Source of the DNA: Heterobasidion occidentale | Lineage: Eukaryota > Basidiomycota > Agaricomycetes > Russulales > Bondarzewiaceae | Reading direction: 5' to 3' | Assembly (NCBI GenBank): GCA_039111635.1 | Contig: JBCAQO010000006.1 | Coordinates: forward strand, 1,984,001-2,048,000 | Length of the DNA: 64,000 bases | Shown: piece after piece, positions 1 through 10,710 of the stretch | Position numbering within the stretch: the first letter of the stretch is position 1 | Layout: every line of letters starts with the position of its first letter | Position numbers and translations under genes: made by a program | The notes under the pieces: generated by a model | What the model saw: the letters and a program-made list of their open reading frames with translations, nothing else | What the model was told of the DNA's origin: nothing | Databases searched by the model: none

Positions 1-436
1 TCTGGACAAACGAGCCTCAAGAATGGCCCCAAGATGCACGATACGCCACTGTCCTCACTCTCGTTGCGACTTCACGAGCCCTACTGGTTCGTACATGAGG
101 GTGATTGCGAGCATTTTCTTGAATTTAATCAGATTCGGTACGTTCAATTGTATGCTTCTCACTCCGTCGCTCACCTGATTATCCATCAGCCTTCTACACC
201 CTGGCGACCCTCCTACGGGCTATCCCCTTACACTACAAATCACGCCGCCTCTTCTCAATATTTGCCGCGCATGCACAAAAGTACCCGCTGTTTATTCTAT
301 CGTTGGAGATATACGGCTTGGGGAGAGTCCGTGTGTGCTGTGCGCACCTTGTTGGAGGAACATGGGCCCACCGAATGGTCCAAACAGTGAGCGCGTCATA
401 ATCATTCCGCTCCTAAAACATAAACTAGGCTGGTGA
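1..436 (+). CDS. SNAPC3/SNAP50-like snRNA-activating protein, 3' end only
   Basis: This is the C-terminal part of a homologue of snRNA-activating protein complex subunit 3, which binds the proximal sequence element of snRNA promoters in the nucleus. The gene enters from the left edge, open in frame from base 1. Exon 1 covers 1-137 and contains HEPYWFVHEGDCEHF. An intron (GTACGT...CAG) covers 138-189, and the last exon runs to the TGA at 434-436. The last exon shows the family zinc-binding tail: ICRACTKVPA, GDIRLGESPCVLCAPCW and NMGPPNGPN, with CxxC pairs, ending KHKLGW. An unspliced ORF on the same strand ends at 390 and hides this tail; only splicing recovers the Cys motif. The call rests on recognising this C-terminal signature. 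The N-terminus lies outside the window. Confidence 0.8.
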
Positions 437-984
437 TATCAGCGAATGCTTAATTGAATGATTACGAGTTTCTCCCTTCGTCTCAAGTGAAGTTCCTTGA
501 AGGCCAGCGTGCCATGCTTCGTCTCAAGATCTCAAGGTGAAACCCTAATGGCCTGATCTTGTAGGCTCTGTGGCGCTTTTCTGTGATGAATTTGTGCCGC
601 CGAATGTGTCAAATGTGTGCGCAATACAACAGCCACAGACCGAGGCATATCTAGACTAGCCAAGAAGTGCTCGTTGATGTGAGTTAGCCGCCGTCAATGA
701 ATTCGAGAGCATTCCGGGTCTCTGAAGGTCTTTACAACGGTCAATGTGGCTAGTATGTGGCTAAGATCTATTATTTGAAAGTCGTGGCTGGGCGACCGAA
801 CCGAGGCCGAGACTGGCCAAGTGATCGGATTACGTGGGATGCACTTACGGGGAACTTGGAGGCGACGTGGAACTTCAACAGAACGGCTTATAATTGCTGC
901 ACAACATCCACGCTCCCTCTGTATAACTTCCGATAGTTACCAGCGGCCACTCCTGGTCCTTACCACCGTCCAATCCTTTGCTTA
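437..984. other. Intergenic, no gene seen
   Basis: This stretch lies between the SNAPC3-like stop and the ERO1 start, two genes in tandem. It should hold the 3' end of the first and the promoter of the second. I see no TATA element close to the ERO1 start, no RNA gene and no repeat. Confidence 0.5.
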
Positions 985-3189
985 ATGCGTCCACATCTCT
1001 TGCCGAGCGCTCTGCTCGTCCTCCTGCTTGACTGGACAGGTACTTACGCTCACTCCAGCCAAGCGCAGACCTCCGGTGCATCATTTCTTTCTGACACGTT
1101 GGTGAGAAAGGATCAAGTGCAGAATGTGCTCGAGCATGAGCCTGTACAGCAGACGACCTGCGAGAACACTGTGAGTGCCATAATCTTGAGGCGCAGGCTC
1201 GTGGTTTCGTCTCTGACAATTTCATCTGTACTGCTATAGCTTACGGGACCCATCGAGACCACAATGTGTGACTACGAGACCGTGGAAAGCGTCAACGACG
1301 TCCTGTTCGAGCGGTTACACGAACTGGTACAGACTCCGTTCTTCAAGTATTTTCGAGTGAGTGATGTCGTCATAAGCATCTTGTTCGGGTCTGCTCATCT
1401 GGGGTACCAGGCAGACTTGTATAGAGAGTGTCCTTTCTGGGAGGAAAATGTACTTTGCATGAGTAAGGACTGCAGTATCATCACAGTGGACGAGGTTCGT
1501 CTTGTTCATACAGCGTTACATTTATGACCTCATTTTCTTCAACAGGAGCAGATACCTGAGAAATGGAGGGTAGCCACTCTTAGCAAGCTGGAAGTACCTC
1601 CAGAAGACCAGGTGGGTGCGAATATATATAGAAATATATCTAAGGAAAGATTGTGACCTCTACTGTCTCATTTCAGCGTGAATCATTGCCAGGGTGCTAC
1701 TACAAAGACTCAGATTTCTGTTATTTAGATGACATGACTGGTGAGAGACTTGTTCTCTTAATGTATGGGTGGGACTCATAGCTTCTCAGAGGGCGATTAC
1801 GTCGATCTCACACTCAATCCCGAGCGTTTCACGGGCTATGCTGGATTCTCTGCTCACCGTATCTGGAAGGCTATCTACGAGGAGAACTGCTTTGGACAGT
1901 CCGAACTTTCTCTCATGAATAGTCCTTCGACTGCCAATGTTCAGTTACCAGATACGATGTCTGAGATTCTTCGTGTCGATGGCGAAGAAACTAGCGCGCA
2001 GTGCCTCGAGAAACGGGTCTATTACAAGATCATCTCCGGTAAGTACAAGTCTTATCTCACTTGTTCGCAAATTTGAGTTTTGTTTCTAGGCCTCCACGCG
2101 TCTATTTCTACACATATCTGTCAAGAGCACTTGGACACGACAACGGGAGAATGGGTGTGTCTCGTACAACACGCCATTGCCGGTTTACTCAACCTCGTCA
2201 TCTAGGGCCCTGATCTTCAGTGCTTCGTTACGCGCATAGCTTCACACCCTGAACGCCTGCAGTACATCTACTTCAACACCGTTCTCCTTCTCCGCGCAGT
2301 TGCTCGCATTGGACCGTACCTGTCTGCCTACGACTACTGTTCGTCTGGTACTCATGAAGAGGACGCTGCGACATTGGGCATGCTGACTCACGTCATCGAC
2401 ATTGCGCAGACCGTCGGAAAGTTTGACGAGTCGGTCTTGTTCCGAGGGGAGAATGCCAATGTGAGTCCGAGTGAAGTTGAATGCAGGCCAAAGCACTAAC
2501 ATACAAGTTGAACATGAAGGTCTTGAAAGAGGAGTTCAAGCAGCATTTCCGAAACGTTACTCGCATCATGGATTGTGTTGCTTGTGACAAGTGTCGTCTG
2601 TGGGGCAAAGTCCAGACCACCGGTGTTGGAACAGCACTGAAGATCCTCTTCGAACTGGACGAGAAGGCCCTCGAGTACGTAGCAATCTTCACCCTCCATC
2701 GAGTACCGTGTTCTGATGACAATTTACTCCAGCCCTCGGTCGAACGCTAATCTACTTTCACGGTCGGAGGTCGTGGCGTTGATCAACACGCTGCATCGGT
2801 TCACCGAGAGCCTGCACGCTGTGAACGATTTCCGTCGTATGTGGCGTGAAACCAATGCAGCCGATTCCGCGAAACTCATCAAGGAGGCTGAGAAGGTCGC
2901 TAACGCATGGGTGAGTTTCCGTAGCGAACTTGTGCGGTATTCATTTTCTGACGATCCTATCTTGGCCATCTAGCCACGACCATCGCCGTCTGTTGGGGAA
3001 GACAAACCTCCCGTAGGGAACCTGATCGGGGAAATCCAAAGACGGCTGGGTCCTTTGATCCAAGCATGTTGGGAGGGAACTTCTGGGTGTGTCGACCTCG
3101 TTGTCGGAGCCTTCGAACGTATTACCGCCACGGTCAACTCTCTATTTAAGCTGTCTGGGAAAGATGAGGGGCTTAGAGCGGAGTTGTGA
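985..3189 (+). CDS. ERO1: ERO1, endoplasmic reticulum oxidoreductin
   Basis: FAD-dependent thiol oxidase of the ER lumen that reoxidises protein disulfide isomerase and passes electrons to oxygen. The start at 985 opens a hydrophobic signal peptide ([13 protein letters not shown]). At least eight exons join cleanly; examples of introns are 1171-1239 and 1357-1410. Family landmarks in order: TTMCDYETV, then [14 protein letters not shown] with the shuttle cysteines, then [14 protein letters not shown] and [14 protein letters not shown] for flavin binding, and the active-site CVACDKC (CxxCxxC) at about 2574-2594. [15 protein letters not shown] and [14 protein letters not shown] follow. The protein ends [14 protein letters not shown]. 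No HDEL or membrane segment is visible at the C-terminus, so ER retention would have to come from elsewhere. The gene is complete and free of lesions. Confidence 0.95.
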
Positions 3190-4622
3190 TGCCCGAGTTG
3201 TGTAATCAGGTGGGAGGTGTATTCTCATGTAGCTGTATTGGTCGCATATGGATGATTGAATGGACATTTGTGCAGACTGTATGCTCCGGACACCTTTCCA
3301 CGCAGAGCAGTTAATCTTAGGATGGTACATGAAAGCGGAGGGATGATCATCCCAGGCCCACGTTCGATGTAGGCCATGTGAGTGGGTCAACGTTACAGTT
3401 CGGGGCATCTCGGAAGTCACGCTCGACTTGGCAGTTAACTGTGCCTGTCGTCTGTTTGTCTCCGTGAACGTTCCTTGCACAATGCAAGATTTGACTGTGA
3501 CATAAATTCGATGGAGAGGGTGTTCTACGTCACCGTTGAGGGAAGCTGACTGACTATTTCATTTTTTCCTGAGGATCCGCTCAAGCTCCGCATAAGATAC
3601 CTGCCAACTCATGAGCCTTTCTCACGAAACATGAGAGAGTACACAACTCTCTTCTCCTTCAAGTTCTCGAACGAATCTCCTTGACGGCATCGCATTCCAG
3701 GTACATCATCCCACGTCTTGCTCTCAGTTTGTGTAGCAGGACAATTCATCTTGCACTCGTTCCTTTCATCCAAGATTGCCAGCTTGTCAAGTGAAGCAGT
3801 CTCGTCGCTATGAATGTGATAAGCAGTGAGCCATTTCGACACCAAATCACCTACCTTACGGGGTTTTCTGTGTCCTGGCACCTGGCTACTTCTCTATGTG
3901 TATTGACCGGGCCCGGTGTACCCGATCTTTGATCCAAGAAAATTGGTCTGTCTACCCCGCATCAGCTGCCATGCTCCTATGATCTCACATCATTTTGCCG
4001 TACTCTAGCTGCTTTGAGTTGCATTCCCGATGCCCCCAACTGGCCCCTGAAAGGGGTGCTCACAGCTATCCCCCCCGGTGTCCCGTATATCTATGTCTCA
4101 CAGGTGACTTCTCGACCAGTCTCGTGAGTATGTCTGTCCCATTCTATCTATCTTAGTACCCACCTTGTGAAGCGGCCATCCGTGTCACGTCGTACACGGC
4201 ATTCGAAATGTAGTGTGGTGTCTTTTCCGAGGGCCGCCTATACCGACATAATGCGAGCCGGAACCGGGCGAACGCGGGCGTTGGTATCCTACTTCGGAAA
4301 CAGAGGTGACAGTTGTAGACCGATCGGGACAGTTCCCCGCCCATCGCAGGGGAGATCCGGGAGGTGAGCGGCACGAACGGAGCACGTGATACGATATTCC
4401 GGGCGTAATTGGAGAGCTTGAAGCGGGAACGCGTCTATAGTGTTCCCCAGGAATCTTGCATCGCAGCGCAGACTGAGTACCTCTCACGACCAGAACCCAC
4501 TCGGTCACCCGATGCAGGGTTGATCCTTCTCCCGCCTCTCTCGCATATATAAGCCTGGTCTCGCTCTGCCCGGACCTCCATCGCTCGATCCCTCCACTCC
4601 ACCTGCACATCCCGACGCAACC
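3190..4622. other. Intergenic, weak coding traces only
   Basis: This is a 1.4 kb gap between ERO1 and formate dehydrogenase. An open minus-strand stretch at 3609-3881 reads as moderately protein-like (KWLTAYHIHSDETASLDKL) but begins at GTG, lacks a recognisable domain and has no clear partner exon. The final 100 bases hold the formate dehydrogenase promoter. Long minus-strand ORFs over 4153-4774 run across that promoter and look like chance reading frames. Confidence 0.4.
4546..4552 (+). promoter_or_regulatory. TATA box of formate dehydrogenase
   Basis: TATATAA lies 70 bases before the ATG at 4623, with a pyrimidine-rich stretch (CTCCATCGCTCGATCCCTCC) between. The spacing suits a TSS about 30 bases downstream and a short leader. 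The position supports the chosen start and suggests a strongly expressed, TATA-dependent gene. Confidence 0.6.
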
Positions 4623-6289
4623 ATGAAGGTCTGTCCCGTGTCTCTGATATCGGACACGCCATTGACTGGCCAATACAGATTCTCGCTATTCTCTACGATG
4701 GTGGTGTGGCAGCTCAAGAAGAGTCTCGCCTGCTCGGCACGGTAGAGAACCAGGTAGATCTTCACCGTCGACACCGATTATCCATATCTAATCGTATCGC
4801 ACAAGCTTGGTATCCGCGAGTACCTCGAATCCAAAGGCCACGAGTACATTGTATGCGTCCTCGCTTCCGATCTTCCCGATCTCTAATGGTCCGCGGTCCA
4901 GGTGTCTAGCTCAAAGGAAGGTGCAGACAGCGATTTCCAAAAGCATATTGTCGATGTGAGGACACAGTCTCACTATATGTCCGAAATGTTGTTGATCGGA
5001 TGTAGGCGGAGATCCTGATCACGACCCCCTTCCATCCGGGATACCTCACCCGAGAATTGATCGAGAAGGTGCACATTGCTGTCTACCGTCCAAGTGTTGC
5101 AATTTTGACTATTCATTTAGGCCAAGAATCTCAAGCTTTGTGTCACTGCTGGTGTCGGCTCCGACCATATCGACCTCAACGCTGCCGTCGACCATCACAT
5201 TCAAGTTTTGGAGGTGGGTGCTCGGAGCCTATACTTCATTCTAGCGTCCTTTCAGGCTGAATCCTATTCACAGGTCTCCGGGTCAAACGTCGTGTCAGTC
5301 GCAGAACACGTTGTGATGTCCATCCTCCTGCTTGTCCGCAATTTTGTGCCCGCTCATGAAGTTCGTATACCCAAAAATCGCGTTTGTCAACCTACTGATA
5401 TCTTGTCATCAAATCAGATGATCGAGCGCGGAGACTGGCAAGTCTCTGACATCGCCCGCAACGCCTTTGATCTGGAGGGTAAGGTCGTCGGAACTATTGG
5501 TGCTGGTCGCATTGGGTACCGTGTCCTCCAGCGTCTCAAACCATTTGATTGCAAGGAGCTCCTCTACTTCGATTATGCTCCCTTGCCGGCCGGTAAGCAA
5601 ACTTGATAGATACCGTGGTAATTCTTTTTAACAAGATATACCTACAGAGGCTGCCAAGGCTGTAGGCACTCGCCGGGTTGAAGATCTCAAGGCAAGCATT
5701 TTTTATAATATTAATTTTAGGAATAACTGACATTTTATTATCAGGAATTTGTTTCGCAATGTGACGTGGTCGCCGTGAACTGCCCACTTCACGAAGGCAC
5801 TCGTGGACTCGTGAACAAGGAGCTCCTATCGCATTTCAAGAAGGTATTACTTGCTGCCGTGTTCATGATATCGAAGTTCTCAATGGATTCTTAGGGCGCT
5901 TGGCTCGTGAACACCGCCCGTGGAGCGATCTGCGACAGGGATGCCGTCGCAGAGGCGCTCAAGAGCGGACAGCTATCTGGATACTCTGGTGATGTCTGGA
6001 ATGTCCAACCTGCCCCCAAGGATCACCCATGGCGGTACATGAAGAACCCCATCGGTGGTGGTAACGGCATGGTCCCTCACTACTCTGGCACTACTCTCGA
6101 CGCGCAGGCGCGCTATGCTCAGGGAACCAAGAGCATCATCAACAATTACCTTTCTAGCTCCCCTCAGGAACCGCAGAACATTATCGTCGGTGTGCGTGGC
6201 TACGAGACGAAGGCTTGTAAGTCGCTTAAAACCGCACCGTCACATTGGTCGATGATTCATTATTTCGCATATTAGACGGCCAACGTTGA
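4623..6289 (+). CDS. FDH1: NAD-dependent formate dehydrogenase
   Basis: Oxidises formate to CO2 while reducing NAD+ (EC 1.17.1.9), a D-2-hydroxyacid dehydrogenase family enzyme of the cytosol. In wood-decay fungi it clears formate arising from oxalate decarboxylation and demethylation. The first exon encodes only Met-Lys; after an intron the protein reads [20 protein letters not shown]. Landmarks: [50 protein letters not shown], the Rossmann turn [31 protein letters not shown], and the catalytic histidine in [16 protein letters not shown]. The last exon finishes KAYGQR after an intron that interrupts the Tyr codon. About ten small exons; I estimate about 360 residues, normal for fungal FDH. 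No peroxisomal or mitochondrial targeting signal is evident. Confidence 0.95.
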
Positions 6290-7076
6290 GGAATGGGGAT
6301 GTGATGTTTCAATATGTGTTCACTTATGCAAGGAAGCTGTAGGATAAGGCATGCAGTCCATGAAGTCTTGTTGCAAGTAGACGTAGGACGGGTATCGTAA
6401 TTTGATGTATTTCAAGGAAAGAATTTCGTCGGCATTTCGTTTCGTTCTTTTGCGCTTGGCTCGACTCTCACGCCTCACTCTAAAATCAGCTCATCCTACA
6501 TCCATCACCGACAACTGGTGAGTCCCATGTCTCCCACAACTTTCGGCAGTATGCAACAGACTCGGGTCACGAAGTATGCTTCTAAACAGTGTAATGAAAA
6601 TTCCAATCTCAGAATTCACTAGAATTAGCTAAATGCGAGCAATAGCATCTAGAGGAGTTACAACGTCTGCATTTATCTATGTTTAGGACAGGTACTCAAG
6701 ATAGCTGACTACATCTCGAGCCTGTATCGCCCGGTTATGACTTTGTCCTGAGGTCAGCATCCAACTTTGAAGGGCTGAATGGACGGAAAAGTAGAGATGT
6801 CACCCTCATCTGTCATCTGCTCACTCATCTGACATAGACTTCTCGAACACCTTGGTGAGCAACTCCCCCTTATTTACGACATTGCTCAATTCAGTTTGAC
6901 ACCGCTATCTCTGGAGATCTGCCTCCACTAACAGCGGGATTAGGTTTCATTGGACAGAGGGTGGCACGCGCATGTTGGGCATAGAGGACAAGCTTCTCGG
7001 GGCTGCCAGAGTTTATAAAAGGGGTCTCTAGTAGTATCAAGTGAGCAGGCCAACGAATCGCCCCTGAAGCTCGAAG
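6290..7076. other. Intergenic between FDH and the methyltransferase
   Basis: About 790 bases with no coding signal I can support. The last 60 carry the methyltransferase core promoter (see the TATA element at 7014). The region around 6560-6720 is AT-richer than its neighbours. Confidence 0.5.
7014..7020 (+). promoter_or_regulatory. TATA box of the O-methyltransferase gene
   Basis: TATAAAA, a perfect consensus, sits 57 bases before the ATG at 7077 in an otherwise mixed-composition region. It supports this start codon and suggests an inducible promoter. Confidence 0.65.
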
Positions 7077-9025
7077 ATGGCATCCATTCTCAAACAATTA
7101 TCAGATCTAATAGCAGCGTCGGTCCGCGACATTGACGCTACTTGTGATGCGCGAGGAATACCTTTTCCTTCTCTGGATGAGCCGTTCTCGGAGGAATCGG
7201 AGCGCGCGCGCCAGGGGCAAGAAGTTCTCAGCAGTATTGGTATCATAGTTGCTGCCGCGACGCAGCTCATCGCTGTCGCCAGGGTCCCGTCCAACTATCT
7301 GCTCTCCATGGTCCTTCAGGTATTGCTTACTTTCCTTGGCACTGATGGAACACATCCTCAACCCACCGACCTGGCAGCATACCATCCCAGCTTGTCTCGG
7401 AGCAGCAAACGATGGCCATGTTGCCGAGATATTGCGCGAGGCCGGCCCGCAGGCGAGCCCCCATTTTTCATCGTAAATCCAAGGCCTTACAAGAGTGTGG
7501 ATTTTAGGGAGCGCATGTCAATGATATCGCCAAAAGGAACGGAATGAACGCGGCTCGGATCGGTAAAGTGTTCTCTCGCAGCGTGTCGCTCAACGCTAAG
7601 TCGTGATTGCAGGTCGAGTTCTTCGGCTGCTCGCCACGCACCATATATTCAGAGAAGTGTCTCCCGACGTTTTCACCAATAATCGCGTCTCTTCTTTGCT
7701 GGACACCGGAAAGCCAGTGGAGGAACTCCTCAAATCGTGTGTATTGGCTGAATCTCCGCACAAATGCTTAATTTGAGTGCTGTTTGATGTGAACCTCTAG
7801 GCCACTCACCAAACACGACGGCACCTCCGGCTTTTCTGCGGCCGTCGGACATCAGTTCGTGGGATGATCATGCTGTCACTGCTGTCCGATGATTATACCT
7901 TTTATCTAGATCAGATGAGACGTTCAAACACGTTGCAGCACTTTCTGAGACTCTGCACGACCCTGTGTTTGGCCATTCAGATGAGCCCAACCAATGCGCC
8001 CGTTCTAAGGCCTTCAACACAGACCTTTCTGCCTTTACATGGTTGGAACTACCGGAGAATAGCTATCGTAGGAGGCGTTTTGGAGTGTTCATGGACTCCC
8101 TGTCTAAGGTGCAGCTTCTTGACGCTACTTGGCACGGTGGGTTTTATAGAATAGGTTATGAATGTCAATGAATACTAAGATGATTTCACCAAGGTTTCGA
8201 TTTCTCTTCACTTCCAGATGGAGGATTAGTTGTTGACGTTGCTGGAGGCATCGGCTCTGTGTCGATGGTGATTGCAAAAGCCTATCCCAAGTTGAACGTC
8301 GTCGTCGAGGATTTGCCTGAGGTTGTCCGAGATGCAGAGAAGGTATGACAGCCTGCCGGCTTGATTGTAAAGGCGTTTCTGACACGATCTTTGCAGTTCT
8401 GGAAGGCCAATCTCGCGGAATCATTCGATAGCGGTCGTGTGCGAGTTGTTCGTGAGCCTCCTTGTTCTACATTCGCCTTAGATGACTGCGACTTACTTCC
8501 AATAACTGGTCGACAGCCCATGATATGTTTACGCCTCAGCCTGAAGCCTTACGCGCGCCGGATTTATTCGTCCTACGTGGAATTCTTCACGACTGGTCAG
8601 ATACCTATGCGGTGAAGATTCTGAAGCATCTCCGCGCTGCAGCAGGTCCAAGGACTCAGCTCCTCATTATCGATAGCGTCCTTAAATACGCGTGCCCGCC
8701 TGACCCTCAGAGGACAGAATCCTTCAAAGTGCCCAAGGTCGTCGAACCGCCTGCGCCATTGCTGGCCAACATGGGTGGGGCTGCCTCCCTGCATTACGCT
8801 TATGATATCGTGGTAAGCTCGAACTATCAGTACCCCACGGGCGTCTTACTGTTGAATCTTGACACGCCGTCGTCGTTCTAGATGTTAGCCCTTCAAAATG
8901 GTCAGGAGCGTACCGCTGGCCATTTCAACGAGCTTTTGAAAAGCGCAGGATGGGAGTTGAAAGAAATTAAGAAACCGGATAGCACAGGAGCATGGCTCCC
9001 ACATGTAATCGCCGCCCCGTTGTGA
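7077..9025 (+). CDS. SAM-dependent O-methyltransferase, COMT-like (family 2)
   Basis: Probably transfers a methyl group from S-adenosylmethionine to a hydroxyl of a small aromatic or other secondary metabolite; the substrate cannot be read from sequence. The N-terminal half is the winged-helix dimerisation region (ARIGRVLRLLATHHIFREVS, then VSSLLDTGKP). The SAM motif I is GGLVVDVAGGIGSVSMVIAK, followed by KLNVVVEDLPEVV. The catalytic-region block LRGILHDWSDTYAVKILKHL carries the histidine typical of COMT enzymes, and RTQLLIIDSVL follows. The protein ends LPHVIAAPL. Several introns are needed. The one at 7453-7507 seems to begin with GC rather than GT, because only that junction joins REAGPQ to GAHVNDIAKRNG in frame. 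It follows formate dehydrogenase on the same strand; a functional link is speculative. Confidence 0.88.
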
Positions 9026-9398
9026 CATTTCCCGCTGGAAAGACCCGTTCCTGATGTGTTGTGTACTTATATCGTGTAAAGCTTCACGAACTGCACTCAG
9101 CACATAACAGTCCACAAATCCAGATGGTCAGTGAGGAAAGTAGGGACAAGTAGAGTTGGTACTTGTATGTGAAGACTTGGGAAGATCACAGACAAGGAAG
9201 AGACTGCAGGTCGGAAGAAAATCTCGATTTAGTACGACACTGCCTGATCTGGCCTGATTTGGTAAAGCGAATGACGTGATCTCAAAATCCACCCAATCCA
9301 CCCATAACTTACCGCGCGCGCAGTTGTCCAATTCTTCAAGTGTCGATTCGAGAGTGAGGCAGTCCTGCCGTGGCCAGTTTGCTGCCCTCTCCAAACAC
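9026..9398. other. Intergenic, nothing recognised
   Basis: Short spacer before the GH45/expansin-like gene. An upstream in-frame GTG at 9276 is open to the ATG at 9399 but adds a polar stretch ahead of the signal peptide, so I do not use it. No TATA element is obvious. Confidence 0.45.
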
Positions 9399-10510
9399 AT
9401 GTTATGTATTAACCCAACTCGATTGTTGGGGCCTTCAGTTAAAACAGTCGCTATCCTCCTTCTGTCATTTCTCCCAACATTGTCCATTGCAACATCTGAA
9501 TGGATCCAATATCCCTCCAGTGGTTTCGCAACCATGACGCATTACACACTCCCGGAAAACTTCATCGCGGCCTGTGGGTGCACCGCAGCAAGCACGCACT
9601 ACCCCACCGCAGCGCTTAACCAGATGGCTTTCGGGAGCAGCACGGCGTACGGCCCATCCTGCGGACGCTGCTTCGCCCTCACCCTCCTTAACACATTCCT
9701 TTCGGACCCACCCTTCTATCCAGACACCGTCAAAACAGTTGTCGTCAAGGTCACAGACCTATGTCCGTTGAGCACTACGGGCTGGTGTAATGCGACAGCT
9801 AGCGCCCCGAACTCGTATGTACTGACGGCTGCTCGAACCTTAGAGTGATACATATGTGTCGAATATGACCTTTTTCTTGCTTTCTTTTATCTAGTGCAGG
9901 TAATTTTTTGAATTTTGATCTAGCGTACCCCTCGTCTTCCATTCCAGACAATTTTTTCCCGTCAAATGAGTCCTACTATGGTACGGTGCACACTTTGAGT
10001 AGAAAGCTTGTCTTTTTGAGCTGACCTCGCTTTTGAATCAGGCTATACAGTGAGCTGTCATCACAGTATACGTTCGTTATAATTGATCTGTTCATAATGC
10101 CAGGACTTTGGCGTTTGGAACGTGAGCTACCAAAGCGTCTCCTGTAAGCCCAACTGGGCCGGGTCGAAAAGTGCTGCGGCATTGGGCAGCGTCACAGATT
10201 CTGGCGATAGCGTCTGCTGCCCCGCCGAACCGACGGTTCGTTGTGCATTTTCTTCCTTGGCCATGTGGTCCTTACCACGACTTTGTAGGGCAATGCCAAC
10301 GATACCTGTCCGTCATTCTCGGATAAGAACGGTATACCGTACGTCGTATGCTTTGAGGCCCTCTCCATTGCATTGACAGTCTTCGACAGACCAGACACCC
10401 AGACGAGCGGCTCGAACCATTTTGTGCCTTTCATCAGTTTTGCGATGGCTTTGTGGATACCCATATACCTTGCTATATCCCCTTTCTTTGCGATACCTCG
10501 GTTGTTGTAG
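9399..10510 (+). CDS. Secreted GH45/expansin-like double-psi beta-barrel protein with GPI-type tail
   Basis: A cell-wall-active protein of the RlpA-like double-psi beta-barrel superfamily, closest in layout to basidiomycete GH45 subfamily C endoglucanases and expansin-like proteins. The ATG at 9399 places a signal peptide (VKTVAILLLSFLPTLSIA) at the front; the upstream GTG does not. Barrel landmarks: FIAACGCTAAS, ALNQMAFGS, GPSCGRCFALTLLN, TVVVKVTDLCP, GWCNATASAPN, then after an intron (9815-9894) NFLNFDLAYPSSSIPDNFF and DFGVWNVSYQSVSC. The Asp in TDLCP is the usual conserved acid. The 3' end is less certain: a further 51 nt intron (GTACGT...GACAG) would give NGIPPDTQTSGSN. A hydrophobic run then extends to the TAG at 10508-10510, which resembles a GPI attachment signal. 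Confidence 0.75.
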
Positions 10511-10710
10511 GCATCATTGAGGTCTTTTGTATTGTTGTTTGTACCGTGCTTAGGTTTGTACGATACCCACCTGCTTATTTTCACGCCGTAACAGAAAAAC
10601 GAGTGAAAGTTGTTTGCTTCTGCAATAAGTAGACCCGACCCGCACGTCCCATTATTATGCTTATACAGAATGATACCCAATAATGGATGTATATTGGTTT
10701 GTGCTGAAAA

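Noticed and set aside
4153..4774. Overlapping minus-strand ORFs over the formate dehydrogenase promoter
   Set aside because: They cross the TATA element and first exon, overlap in three frames and carry no motif.
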